From positions 273,449 through 337,448 of the forward strand of contig FOLJ01000007.1 in NCBI GenBank assembly GCA_900112325.1: DNA of 64,000 nucleotides. The letters run 5' to 3'. This document shows positions 24,785 to 32,873 of the stretch, in pieces (the stretch's first letter is position 1; each line of letters begins with the position of its first letter). This DNA is from Micromonospora sediminimaris. Lineage in GTDB: Bacteria > Actinomycetota > Actinomycetes > Mycobacteriales > Micromonosporaceae. A program made the translations under genes and the position numbers. The notes under the pieces were generated by a model. It was not told the origin of the DNA and did no database searches. It was given only the letters and a program-made list of their open reading frames with translations.

Positions 24785-27253
24785 TCACTTCTCCAGCACC
24801 GCCGCGGTGATCCGGTGCAAGGCGAAGGTGTGCAGCATCTCGGTGCGCTCGTCCTCGGCACGCAGGTAGCCCGCGCCGAGCGAGACGGGCCGCACCAGCC
24901 GGGACGCGGTTGCCCCGTGTGCGTCGACGTAGCCGACCCAGACCAGCGCCTTGTCGCGTACCGCCTGCTGGAGCACGGCCAGGGCGTCGTGGTGACTGTG
25001 CGCGGGAACCGGCCCGTCCGACGTCGCGCCGCGCACCACCGCCGGAGCCCGGCGGGCCGCCCGCGCCACCGCGTCGCCCCGCCGGATCTGCTCCACCACC
25101 CCGAGCAGGCGCGGCAGCGGCAGGCGTGGGGTGGCGAGCGGGTCGAGCGCCCGGGTCGCCACCGACACCCTGGCCGGTGCCCGTCGGGCCTTCGGTCGGG
25201 TCAGCACCGTCGACCCGGTGGCATCCTCGGCCACCGGGGCGTAGCCGGCCTCCCGGAGCACGCTGAGCAGCCGACCGCCCTGGTACGGCGTCACCAGCAC
25301 GGTCGGCGCGAGGCGGCGTAGCGCCAGCGCCTCCACCCGCCGGTCGGCAAGCACCTCGGCCAGCAGCGCCTCGTCGTCGCTGCGCAGGTACGCCCCGGCG
25401 GAGCCGATGCGCAGCCCGCCGTGCTTGCGGGCCACGTCGTCGACCAGGTACGCCAACCCCTGCGGCACCGGCGTGCGGGACCGGCGACGGAACAGGTCGT
25501 GCAGGTCGTCCGCGGAGTAGCCGGCATCCAACGCCCGCCGCACACTGCCGGTGGTGATCCGGTGCACGCTCGCCCCACCTGCCGACTCCGGCTCGGCGAC
25601 CACCTCAAGCTCGGCGGCGAGCGCCGGCTCCGGCGGCCCGGGCACCACCACGCTCAGGTCGGCCTGGACGAGGAAGTGGTCCACCGGAGCGGGCAGCAGC
25701 GTGTCCAGGATCCGGATCGCGCTGCCACCGTCCTCGGCGTCGGCCCGCAGCCCCAGCGGGTCGTCCGTGGCGTCGTCCTCGCTCGCCGTCGCCTCGGCCA
25801 GCAGCAGCCGCCCGTACGAGGTGAGCGCCCCCAGCCCGGTCACGCCCAGCGTGGCCGCCTCGGCCAGGACCTCCCGATGCGCGTTCTCCCGACCACGGCT
25901 GCGTCGGGGCGCCCGCCAGTCCAACAGCGCCAACACCTCCTCGGCACTTGGCGCGGCCGCCGGTTCCAGGTCCGCGAGTACGCCGAGTACCGCCCGCCGG
26001 GCGGCCGGGGCGCCGGCCCGTTCCGCCTCCGCCGACAGCACCGTGATCGGCCGGTCCCGGTCGTCGCGCTGCCCGACCAGACCGACCTGTCGGGTCATGG
26101 TCAGCCAGGCCCGGGCCAGTTGCTCCCAGCGCTGAGCCAGCGAACCGGCACGCCACATCTCGTACCCGGCGGTGGGTAGCACCTGCTGGTCGGCGCCGTA
26201 CCGACCGGCGGCACCGGGCAGCTCCATCTCACCGGTCAGCCCGGCCGCGTACGCCACCTCCAGCAGCAGTGCGGCCACGGACTCGTCCGACCCGGTGGCC
26301 CGCGCCAGCCGGCGCAGGTCACGTACCCCGATGCCGCCGGATCGCAGCACCGGCGCCGGTTCGGCGGCCAACTGCTCCAGCAGCGCCTCGGTATGGCGTA
26401 CCACCTCCATGGTCTGCCCGGCCCCGGCGGAGTCGGCAGCCTTCGGCTCGCGCGGCGTCGCGGCCACCTGGGGTGGACTGCTGCTCAACGGGCCCAGCGG
26501 ACCGGTCTCGCGGCGCAGCAGCAGCCCGATCTCCCGGGGCAGCTCGACCATGCCGGTGGTGCCACCCTTGCCGCCGGAGACCCGCACCAGCAGCCGGTGG
26601 TCGACCAGCCAACGCACCGGTGACCCGGTCGGCGCCCCGCCGTTCGTGTCGTCCGGCGGCAGGTCGTCGTCCGCGCCGACCGCTGGTGCCTGCAACGCCC
26701 CGGGCGGCACGCTGCCGACCGGTGGGCCGGCGGCCAGCCGGTCCAGGATCGCCCGGGCCGACGGCGGCGCGGACAGCAGCGTCCGCCGCAGCTTCGCCGG
26801 GTCCGCGCAGAGCGCGGCCGTGCGCGGGTCCAGCTCCGTCGCCGGCCGGCCGAGCCCCGCAGGGTACGGAGAGATCTCGTCGATGCCTCCGACGAGGTGC
26901 AGGGCGTTGTCGGGGCCGTACAGCAGGAACCGGGCTCGCAGCCGGTCGACGGCGGCCCGGACGGCGGTGGGAGCGGGCGGGTTGGGGCCGGTGGTGGCCA
27001 GGGCCAGAACCCCGTCGACCGAGGTGGTGCCGTCGGCCGGGTCACGGGTCAACCGGGCGGCGTCCATGATCTGAAGCGTGAACTGGTCCAGCCCGTCGAG
27101 CGCGCGCGACACCGAGACGCGGGACTGTGCCCGGATGGCGAGGGCGGCCACGTCGGCGGGGACCGGCACGACGAGGTCGGGCCGGAGCTGGAGAAGCGCG
27201 GCGAGGGACTCGTCGGGCAGCGACCGCAGGTGGTCGGCGAGTGAGGTGCTCAT
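24785..27253 (-). CDS. Helicase-associated (Helicase_C_3) protein with C-terminal WYL-like domain
   Basis: This 822-residue protein has no Walker motifs. It begins with SLADHLRSLPDESLAALLQLRPDL, typical of the actinobacterial Rv0862c-like family. Winged-helix-like segments follow (residues 250-450), then a Helicase_C_3-type region around 520-650 (DHFLVQADLSVVVPGPPEP, LRIGSAGAYLRSDDEALLAEVL). The last 55 residues resemble a WYL domain (ALVWVGYVDAHGATASRLVRP ... TFALHRIT). The same XPB neighbour occurs in mycobacteria (recalled). It may be the functional analogue of the archaeal XPB partner Bax1, or a ligand-sensing regulator of the helicase (inference). TAGCGT lies 9 bases before the ATG. Confidence 0.82.
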   Translation of the reverse strand: MSTSLADHLRSLPDESLAALLQLRPDLVVPVPADVAALAIRAQSRVSVSRALDGLDQFTLQIMDAARLTRDPADGTTSVDGVLALATTGPNPPAPTAVRAAVDRLRARFLLYGPDNALHLVGGIDEISPYPAGLGRPATELDPRTAALCADPAKLRRTLLSAPPSARAILDRLAAGPPVGSVPPGALQAPAVGADDDLPPDDTNGGAPTGSPVRWLVDHRLLVRVSGGKGGTTGMVELPREIGLLLRRETGPLGPLSSSPPQVAATPREPKAADSAGAGQTMEVVRHTEALLEQLAAEPAPVLRSGGIGVRDLRRLARATGSDESVAALLLEVAYAAGLTGEMELPGAAGRYGADQQVLPTAGYEMWRAGSLAQRWEQLARAWLTMTRQVGLVGQRDDRDRPITVLSAEAERAGAPAARRAVLGVLADLEPAAAPSAEEVLALLDWRAPRRSRGRENAHREVLAEAATLGVTGLGALTSYGRLLLAEATASEDDATDDPLGLRADAEDGGSAIRILDTLLPAPVDHFLVQADLSVVVPGPPEPALAAELEVVAEPESAGGASVHRITTGSVRRALDAGYSADDLHDLFRRRSRTPVPQGLAYLVDDVARKHGGLRIGSAGAYLRSDDEALLAEVLADRRVEALALRRLAPTVLVTPYQGGRLLSVLREAGYAPVAEDATGSTVLTRPKARRAPARVSVATRALDPLATPRLPLPRLLGVVEQIRRGDAVARAARRAPAVVRGATSDGPVPAHSHHDALAVLQQAVRDKALVWVGYVDAHGATASRLVRPVSLGAGYLRAEDERTEMLHTFALHRITAAVLEK

Positions 27254-27324
27254 CGTCGTTCCACGCTAGCCCGGTCGGGGCCACTCCCGCCCATCGGACG
27301 ACCCGGCCGGTCCGGCTGGCCGGG

Positions 27325-27330
27325 TAGCTT
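27325..27330 (+). promoter_or_regulatory. Leaderless -10 box for HAD hydrolase gene
   Basis: TAGCTT is followed by 6 bases and then the ATG at 27337, with no room for a standard leader. Confidence 0.55.
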
Positions 27331-27336
27331 TCCAGG

Positions 27337-27960
27337 ATGCCCCCGTTGACCGTTGGCTTCGACCTCGACATGACCCTCGTCGACTCGCGTCCCGGTATCG
27401 CCGCGACCTATCGCGCACTCACCGAGCGGACCGGGGTACCCGTCGACGCCGACGTCGCCGTGTCCCGGCTCGGCCCGCCACTGCGTACCGAGATCGCCCA
27501 CTGGTTCCCGCCGGAGCAGGTAGAGGAGGCGGTGACCGTCTACCGCGAGCTGTACCCGGCGTACGCGATCACGCCGACCGTGCCGCTGCCCGGCGCGGTG
27601 GCGGCCCTCGCCGCGGTCCGCGACCGGGGCGGCCGGGTGCTGGTGGTCACTTCCAAGATCGGCCGGCTGGCCCGGCTGCACCTGGACCATCTTGGGCTGG
27701 TCGTGGACGAGCTGGCCGGTGACCTGTTCGCCGAGGAGAAGGCGACCGCGTTGCGGGCGCACGGGGCGACCCACTACGTCGGCGACCACGTGGCGGACAT
27801 GGTGGCCGCCGCTGCGGCCGGGGTGCCCGGGATCGCGGTGGCCACGGGCCCGTGTACCCCCGACGAGCTGCGTGCCGCCGGGGCGGCGGCGGTGCTTGCG
27901 GATCTCACCGGATTCCCAGCGGCGCTCGACGGGATGATCCGGCTAGCCTTGAGGCAGTAG
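27337..27960 (+). CDS. HAD-IA hydrolase, phosphoglycolate-phosphatase-like
   Basis: This 207-residue hydrolase has motif I GFDLDMTLVDSR (the second Asp of DxD is present, with M instead of the usual G after it), motif II VVTSK, and motif IV YVGDHVADM. The separate motif III lysine is probably in AEEKATAL. The helical cap holds LGPPLRTEIAHWFP. Length fits the Gph/PgmB class. It should dephosphorylate a small phosphoester. Start is the ATG placed by the leaderless promoter. The cold-shock gene follows after 27 bp, so co-transcription is likely. Confidence 0.88.
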   Translation: MPPLTVGFDLDMTLVDSRPGIAATYRALTERTGVPVDADVAVSRLGPPLRTEIAHWFPPEQVEEAVTVYRELYPAYAITPTVPLPGAVAALAAVRDRGGRVLVVTSKIGRLARLHLDHLGLVVDELAGDLFAEEKATALRAHGATHYVGDHVADMVAAAAAGVPGIAVATGPCTPDELRAAGAAAVLADLTGFPAALDGMIRLALRQ

Positions 27961-27987
27961 ACGTTCAAGCGAAGCAGAGGTTCTCAG

Positions 27988-28374
27988 GTGCCTACGGGTC
28001 GAGTGAAGTGGTACGACGCGGCCAAGGGATACGGGTTCGTCACCAGTGACGAGGGTGGCGACGTGTTCCTGCCGAAGGGCGCGCTACCGGCGGGGGTCAC
28101 CGATCTCAAGGGCGGCCAGCGGGTCGACTTCAGCGTGGTGGACAGCCGGCGGGGTGCGCAGGCGATGGGGGTGAAGCTGCTGGACGCGCCGCCGTCCGTG
28201 GCGGAGCTGCGCCGACGCCCCGCCGAGGAGTTGCACGGCCTGGTCGAAGACATGATCAAGGTGCTGGAGGCGAAGGTTCAACCGGACCTGCGCCGGGGCC
28301 GCTTCCCGGACCGCAGGACCGCGCAGAAGATCGCTCAGCTGGTCCACGCGGTCGCCCGCGAGCTGGAGGTCTGA
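27988..28374 (+). CDS. Cold-shock domain protein with C-terminal extension
   Basis: This 128-residue protein has a CSD at residues 1-66 (GRVKWYDAAKGYGFVTSD with RNP1-like KGYGFVT at 13-19, and DVFLPK). A 60-residue helical extension (ELRRRPAEELHGLVEDMIKVLEAKVQPDL ... AQKIAQLVHAVARELEV) is typical of actinobacterial CspB-like proteins of about 127 residues rather than the 67-residue CspA. It is expected to bind single-stranded RNA or DNA. GTG at 27988 is followed directly by the CSD. Its last 40 bp overlap the convergent mqnD gene. Confidence 0.92.
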   Translation: MPTGRVKWYDAAKGYGFVTSDEGGDVFLPKGALPAGVTDLKGGQRVDFSVVDSRRGAQAMGVKLLDAPPSVAELRRRPAEELHGLVEDMIKVLEAKVQPDLRRGRFPDRRTAQKIAQLVHAVARELEV

Positions 28375-29183
28375 GGCACGAGCCCGGCGTCGGCGGCCCG
28401 GCCGAGCAGCGCCTCGACGGCAGCGAAACCCGCCTCACCGAGGTCTGCGGTGAACTCGTTGACGTAGAGGCCGATGTGCCGGTCCACCACGTCGGGCTCC
28501 ATCTCCTGGGCGTGCGCCAGCACGTACCCCCGGCTGGCCGCCGGATCGGCCCAGGCTCGCTGGACGGAGTCCCGGATCCAGCCGGCGGCCTGCTGTGGGT
28601 CGACCACGCCCCGCCGGGCCAGGATGGCGCCGAGCGGGATCGGCAGCCCGGTGTCCGACTCCCACCACTCGCCCAGGTCGACCAGGGCGGTGAGGCCGTG
28701 TCGGGGATAGGTGAACCGGGCCTCGTGGATCACCAGGCCGGCGTCGTACCGGCCGGCGGCCACGCCCGGCATGATCTCGTGGAACGGCACCACCTCGATG
28801 CGTCGCGGCGTCCGTCCGGCCGCCCAGAGCCGGAACAGCAGGTACGCCGTGGTCCGGTCACCCGGCACCGCCACGGTGGCACCGGTGAGATCGTCGCGCT
28901 CCGGTTCGCCACCGTGGTCGGTGCGGGTGAGCACCAGCGGGCCACATCCCCGGCCCAACGCACCCCCACAGGGCAGCAGGTGGTAGTCCTCCAGCAGCCA
29001 CGGCAGCGCCGCGTAACTCACCTTCACCAGGTCGAACGCGCCCCGCTCGGCGGCCGTGTTGGTGACGTCCACGTCGGCGTACGTCACCTCGACCGGCGGC
29101 GCGCCGGGCACCTGTCCGTGTACCAGCGCGTGGAAGACGAACGTGTCGTTGGGACAGGGCGAGATCGCCAGCGAGAGCGCCAC
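28335..29183 (-). CDS. mqnD: 1,4-dihydroxy-6-naphthoate synthase, futalosine menaquinone pathway
   Basis: This 282-residue protein has the MqnA/MqnD periplasmic-binding-like fold. The start LAISPCPNDTFVFHALVHG is diagnostic of MqnD. It continues with FDLVKVSYAALPWL, AVPGDRTTAYLLFRLW, VVPFHEIMPGVAAGRYDAGLVIHEARFTY and a helical C-terminus HIGLYVNEFTADLGE. It converts cyclic dehypoxanthinyl futalosine to 1,4-dihydroxy-6-naphthoate. GTG at 29183 begins the conserved region; the ribosome site is a weak G-run. It lies downstream of mqnB on the same strand, separated by a 152-bp gap holding a hairpin element, and overlaps the convergent cold-shock gene by 40 bp. Confidence 0.92.
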   Translation of the reverse strand: MALSLAISPCPNDTFVFHALVHGQVPGAPPVEVTYADVDVTNTAAERGAFDLVKVSYAALPWLLEDYHLLPCGGALGRGCGPLVLTRTDHGGEPERDDLTGATVAVPGDRTTAYLLFRLWAAGRTPRRIEVVPFHEIMPGVAAGRYDAGLVIHEARFTYPRHGLTALVDLGEWWESDTGLPIPLGAILARRGVVDPQQAAGWIRDSVQRAWADPAASRGYVLAHAQEMEPDVVDRHIGLYVNEFTADLGEAGFAAVEALLGRAADAGLVPQTSSSRATAWTS

Positions 29184-29237
29184 ACCCCCACCGTAACCCC
29201 GTCGACCCGACCCGCTGCCAGCGCGGCAGCGCCCCCA

Positions 29238-29321
29238 CCCAAGATCCGGGCAACATCCCGGATCTTGCTGCCTGAACTCGGCCAGAATCAGCAACATCGC
29301 CGAAGTTGCGCGGATCTTGGG
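29238..29321. repeat. Dispersed GCAAC-TC hairpin element, copy 3 (compound)
   Basis: Outer arms CCCAAGATCCG (29238-29248) and CGGATCTTGGG (29311-29321) enclose an alternative short hairpin (CAAGATCCG with CGGATCTTG at 29259-29267). They also enclose an inner GCAACATC-GCC-GAAGTTGC hairpin (29291-29309, one mismatch pair). Unlike the other copies it sits inside a probable operon, between mqnB and mqnD, where mutually exclusive folds could modulate read-through. Confidence 0.7.
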
Positions 29322-29335
29322 ATGGGGTTGACGCG

Positions 29336-29986
29336 TCAGCGTAGGGCGGAGGCGGCGGCGGTGAGGGCGGTGAGGGCGTCGCGCATGCGCCACGCGTCGC
29401 GGTCGCGGGGGCCGATCGGGTTCGAGATGGCACGCAGCTCGACGAAGGGCACGCCGGCCTGGCTGGCGGCGACCGCCACGCCGTACCCCTCCATGGCCTC
29501 GGCCACCGCCTCCGGGTGACGCCGGACCAGTTCCTCGGTGCTGGCGGTGGTGCCGGTCACGGTGCTGACGGTCAGCACCGGTCCCACGGTCGCGGTCGGC
29601 AGCGCCGTGCGCAGGCCGGCCAGCAGTGTCGGGTCGGCGTCGAGGGCCGTGCCGCCGCCGAGCAGTTCGGCCGGCATGCCGAGTTCGTCGATCGGAATGA
29701 AGCCGTCCGGTGACTCGGCACCCAGGTCGGCGGCGACGGCCCGGGTGCCGAGCACGGTGTCACCGACCGCGACCCGGTCGGCGAAGCCGCCAGCAACCCC
29801 CGCACTGACCACTGCCCGGTACGGGCGGCCGGCCATCTCGGCGAGCGCCAGCAACCGGGCCGTCGCCGCACCGGCGACCGCCGGGCCCACCCCCACCGGC
29901 AGCACCGCCACGGTCGGGTCGGCGAGGCCGGACTGGATCGCTTCCGCCTCGGCGGGAACGGCGGTCACCACGAGCAGACCGCTCAC
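29336..29986 (-). CDS. mqnB: Futalosine hydrolase
   Basis: This 216-residue member of the MTA/SAH nucleosidase-like phosphorylase superfamily has LLVVTAVPAEAEAI at the start, GVGPAVAGAATARLL, VVSAGVAGGFADRVAVGD, and near the end EAMEGYGVAVAASQAGVPFVELRAISNPIGPRDRDAW. The ME-G-x-G and the closing RAISN match MqnB rather than MTA nucleosidase. It releases hypoxanthine from futalosine, the second step of the pathway whose later product is handled by MqnD next door. GTG 29986 overlaps the MFS stop (GTGA). MqnA and MqnC are not in the window. Confidence 0.88.
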   Translation of the reverse strand: MSGLLVVTAVPAEAEAIQSGLADPTVAVLPVGVGPAVAGAATARLLALAEMAGRPYRAVVSAGVAGGFADRVAVGDTVLGTRAVAADLGAESPDGFIPIDELGMPAELLGGGTALDADPTLLAGLRTALPTATVGPVLTVSTVTGTTASTEELVRRHPEAVAEAMEGYGVAVAASQAGVPFVELRAISNPIGPRDRDAWRMRDALTALTAAASALR

Positions 29987-31596
29987 GTGAGCGAACCCGG
30001 TGAGCTGCGCCGCGTCTCGTCGTCGCCCCCGCCGGAACCGGTGATCGTGGAGGACGGGCGATAGATGTGGAACCCCGGTGGTGCCATCCCCGGCTCCTCG
30101 GGACCACGTCCACCCTGGAACGGGGCGGGGGACGTGGGGGTGGACTCGCGCTCCGCCTCGGTGGTGCGCTCCGACTCGGCCTGCTTCTCGGCGGCCAACT
30201 CGTCGTCGGTCAGTGGCCGTCCGTGCAGCTTCTCGGCCCGGAGTCGCCGGGCCATCACCAGGCCCCGGGCGGCGGCGAGAGCGCCGACACCGGCGGCGAC
30301 GGCGATGCCGATCCGGCCGTCGAAGGGTACGAGCCCCAGCCCGCCACCGGCGACGAAGGCGAGCATCAGCACCGTCTCGGAATGGGCGAAGGAACTGGCC
30401 CGCAACCGTTCCGGGATGCGTTCCTGGATCGAGGCGTCCACGGCCAGCTTGGCGATGCCGCTCATCATCGCCGTGACCACGCAGAGCAGGGCGACCATCG
30501 GTAGCGAGAAGCTCAGCACGGTGAGTACGCCAACCCCGGCGACGATCACCATGCCGCTGGACTGGAGGGCGGCCGGGCGGTGGATGCGCAACCGGGTACC
30601 GATCGCGGTGGCGAGGAAGGTGCCGACGGCCAGTGCGCCGCCGACCAGGCCGAGTGATCCCTCGTCCCCCAGATCACGCCCGAACACCACGGTGGTCAGG
30701 TCGCCCGCCTTGATGGTGAAGGCCAGGAAGAGCAGCAGGAAACCGTAGACCGCGCGCAGCGTGGCCGCGCCGATCAGGGTCGAGATCACCAGTCGTCCGG
30801 CGGGTCTGCCCCGGCCCAGTGGTCGTTCGTCCGTGCCTCGACGCAGCGCCCGCAGTGGTCGCGGTACCCGTTCCGGCGGTTCGGAGTCCGCCTTCGGTGG
30901 TAGCCGGAGGGCGATCACCATGCCGACCAGGAAGATCACTGATGCGACCCGTAACGGCCACTGCGGTCCGAACCAGAACGCGGCCAGGCCGATCGGGGCG
31001 ACAAGCGCACCCGCGACCGTGCCGTAGACGCTGGCCCGGGCGCCGACCTGGGACAGTCCGAGCCCTTCCGGCAGCAGCCTGGGTACGGCCGCGGAACGCG
31101 CCACCCCGTACGCCCGGGAGAGTGCCAGCACGCCGAAGGCCGCCGGATAGAGCCCGAAGCCGTGGATGTAGTCGGAGATCAACCAGGCCAGGAACGCCCG
31201 GCCCAACATGGTTGTGGCCAGGGCGTAGCGACGGCCGTGCCGGAAGTGGTCGAGCAGTGGCCCGACCACGGGTGCGAGCATCGCGAAGGGCACCATGGTC
31301 ACCAGCAGGTAGAGCGCGACCTTGCTCCGTGCCTCGCCGAGCGGCACGTTGAAGAAGATCGTCCCGGCCAGCCCGATGGCGATCAGCGTGTCACCGGCAC
31401 AGGAGATCGCGTGCAGGTCGAACAGACGGACCATGCCGGTCTCCCCGCCGGCACCCCGGGCCCGAGCCCGGGCGGCGCTGCGGGTCACCCAGCGGCTGCT
31501 GGACAGGGAACCGCGCAGCATCAGCCGGGTGGCGCGGATGCCGGTGCCGACGGTCCGCCCCAGGAGGGACCGCTCAGAGCGGGAGAACAGCGGCAT
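29983..31596 (-). CDS. MFS-type membrane protein (Rv0876c-like)
   Basis: This 537-residue transporter-like protein has about twelve membrane helices (residues 70-450), a basic 50-residue N-terminus and a 90-residue disordered C-terminal tail rich in E, P and G. The N-terminal FDLHAISCAGDTLIAIGLAGTIFFNVP and the later SGIAKLAVDASIQERIPERLRASSFAHSET place it in a conserved actinobacterial MFS-like family (Rv0876c from memory) rather than a drug exporter. ATG 31596 has AGGAT 8 bases upstream; ATG 31605 is an alternative without a ribosome site. It overlaps mqnB by 4 bp, so a link to quinone metabolism or envelope redox is possible but unproven. Confidence 0.85.
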   Translation of the reverse strand: MPLFSRSERSLLGRTVGTGIRATRLMLRGSLSSSRWVTRSAARARARGAGGETGMVRLFDLHAISCAGDTLIAIGLAGTIFFNVPLGEARSKVALYLLVTMVPFAMLAPVVGPLLDHFRHGRRYALATTMLGRAFLAWLISDYIHGFGLYPAAFGVLALSRAYGVARSAAVPRLLPEGLGLSQVGARASVYGTVAGALVAPIGLAAFWFGPQWPLRVASVIFLVGMVIALRLPPKADSEPPERVPRPLRALRRGTDERPLGRGRPAGRLVISTLIGAATLRAVYGFLLLFLAFTIKAGDLTTVVFGRDLGDEGSLGLVGGALAVGTFLATAIGTRLRIHRPAALQSSGMVIVAGVGVLTVLSFSLPMVALLCVVTAMMSGIAKLAVDASIQERIPERLRASSFAHSETVLMLAFVAGGGLGLVPFDGRIGIAVAAGVGALAAARGLVMARRLRAEKLHGRPLTDDELAAEKQAESERTTEAERESTPTSPAPFQGGRGPEEPGMAPPGFHIYRPSSTITGSGGGDDETRRSSPGSLT

Positions 31597-31701
31597 GGCA
31601 CCCATCCTGACCCATCGGCCCGGGCAATGCTGCGCCACCGCCGGAGAACACCTCTGGGGAGTGCCTCGCGGCTCACCCACCCGATGGGGAACAATGGTCG
31701 G

Positions 31702-32520
31702 GTGACCAGGCCCGCTTCCGCCCGTGCCGCCCGCCTTGACCAGGTCTGCGCCGCTGCCGTCGAGGTGGCGCGCGCCGGCATCACCGAGGTGGGCCCCGAC
31801 GACGTCGGCGACCACCTCCAGGTCGTCGCCGAGGGCGATCGGCTCGTCACGCACTACTTCGAGTGCCGGCTGGCCGGCTATCGCGGCTGGCGGTGGGCGG
31901 TCACCGTGACCCGGGTGCCGCGCAGCCGTACGGTGACGATCTGTGAGACGGTCCTGCTGCCCGGGCCAGATGCGCTGCTCGCCCCCGGCTGGTTGCCGTG
32001 GCAGGAGCGACTGAAGCCCGGCGACCTCGGCCCCGGCGACCTGCTGCTGACCCCGTCGGACGACGAGCGGCTCCAGCCCGGTTACCTCCTCTCCGACGAC
32101 CCGGCGGTCGAGGAGACCGTCTGGGAGCTGGGGCTGGGCCGGCCCCGGGTGATGTCACGGGAGGGGCGGATCGAGACGGCCCAACGCTGGTACGACGGCG
32201 ATCACGGCCCCTCGGCGCCGATCTCCGCCTCCGCACCCGCCGCCGCCCGCTGCGGCACCTGCGGTTTCTACCTGCCACTCGCGGGCAGGCTGCGGCAGTG
32301 CTTCGGTGTCTGCGGCAACTTCTACGCGCCGGACGACGGCCGGGTGGTAAGCGCCGACCACGGCTGCGGCGCCCACTCGGAGACGCTTGTCGAGGCCGAC
32401 ACGGCGGTCGACGAGATGCCCACCGTTTACGACGACAGCGCGGTGGAGCCGATGGCGGTCAGCCGCGCCGCCGGGTCCGTGGAGAGCGGCGAGCCGGCGG
32501 AGCCGTACGGGCACTCCTGA
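31702..32520 (+). CDS. DUF3027 family protein
   Basis: This 272-residue protein shows the DUF3027 features DHLQVVAEGDRLVTHYFECRLAGYRGWRWAVTV, LLTPSDDERLQPGYL, and a cysteine cluster near 180-220 (CGTCGFYLPLAG, CFGVCGNFYAPDDGRVVSADHGCGAHSE). The five cysteines and a histidine in this cluster look like a zinc site. DUF3027 proteins are restricted to actinobacteria and uncharacterised. GTG 31702 is chosen: AACAAT lies 6 bases upstream, as in leaderless genes. ATG 31684 in the same frame is less likely. It is divergent from the MFS/mqnB/mqnD operon. Confidence 0.88.
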   Translation: MTRPASARAARLDQVCAAAVEVARAGITEVGPDDVGDHLQVVAEGDRLVTHYFECRLAGYRGWRWAVTVTRVPRSRTVTICETVLLPGPDALLAPGWLPWQERLKPGDLGPGDLLLTPSDDERLQPGYLLSDDPAVEETVWELGLGRPRVMSREGRIETAQRWYDGDHGPSAPISASAPAAARCGTCGFYLPLAGRLRQCFGVCGNFYAPDDGRVVSADHGCGAHSETLVEADTAVDEMPTVYDDSAVEPMAVSRAAGSVESGEPAEPYGHS

Positions 32521-32541
32521 CCGTGGCCGGCGCCCGTCGGG

Positions 32542-32784
32542 TCAACCGGCGGCGCGACGGCGGCGGCGGTTGGCGTCGTGCCGCATCATCACCGCCAGAC
32601 CGGGGAAGCCCCACAGGAATCCGGCCAGGCAGATCCAGAGCCAGTTCTCGTGGCCACCGGCGACCAGCCGGTCGCGGAAGAGCAGCAGCACCAGCCCGGC
32701 GACGGCCCAGGCCGCCATTCCGGCGAGGGCGAACGGCACCATCGGCGGGTCGAGCGGCTCGGGGCGGGGTGGCGGGGTGGGCAC
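32542..32784 (-). CDS. DUF2530 small membrane protein
   Basis: This 80-residue protein has a proline-rich start (PTPPPRPEPLDPPMVPFALAG), two membrane helices (AWAVAGLVLLLF and LWICLAGFLWGFPGLAVMM) and a very basic end (RRRRR). This matches DUF2530 proteins, which neighbour DUF3027 in other actinobacteria. GTG 32784 gives the conserved start. It is convergent with the DUF3027 gene (21 bp gap) and divergent from the purine permease. The function is unknown. Confidence 0.82.
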   Translation of the reverse strand: MPTPPPRPEPLDPPMVPFALAGMAAWAVAGLVLLLFRDRLVAGGHENWLWICLAGFLWGFPGLAVMMRHDANRRRRRAAG

Positions 32785-32873
32785 CCGGTCAGCGTACGTG
32801 ACGCCGCTTCCCGGCAGGCCGGCCATCTGCGACGATGCGCGCGACAACCCGATGATCCGCTGTGAGGTTCCTG

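Noticed and set aside
27988..28374. Frameshift in the cold-shock gene causing its 40-bp overlap with mqnD
   Set aside because: The C-terminal helix matches the 127-residue actinobacterial family up to the last residue, so the overlap is probably genuine.
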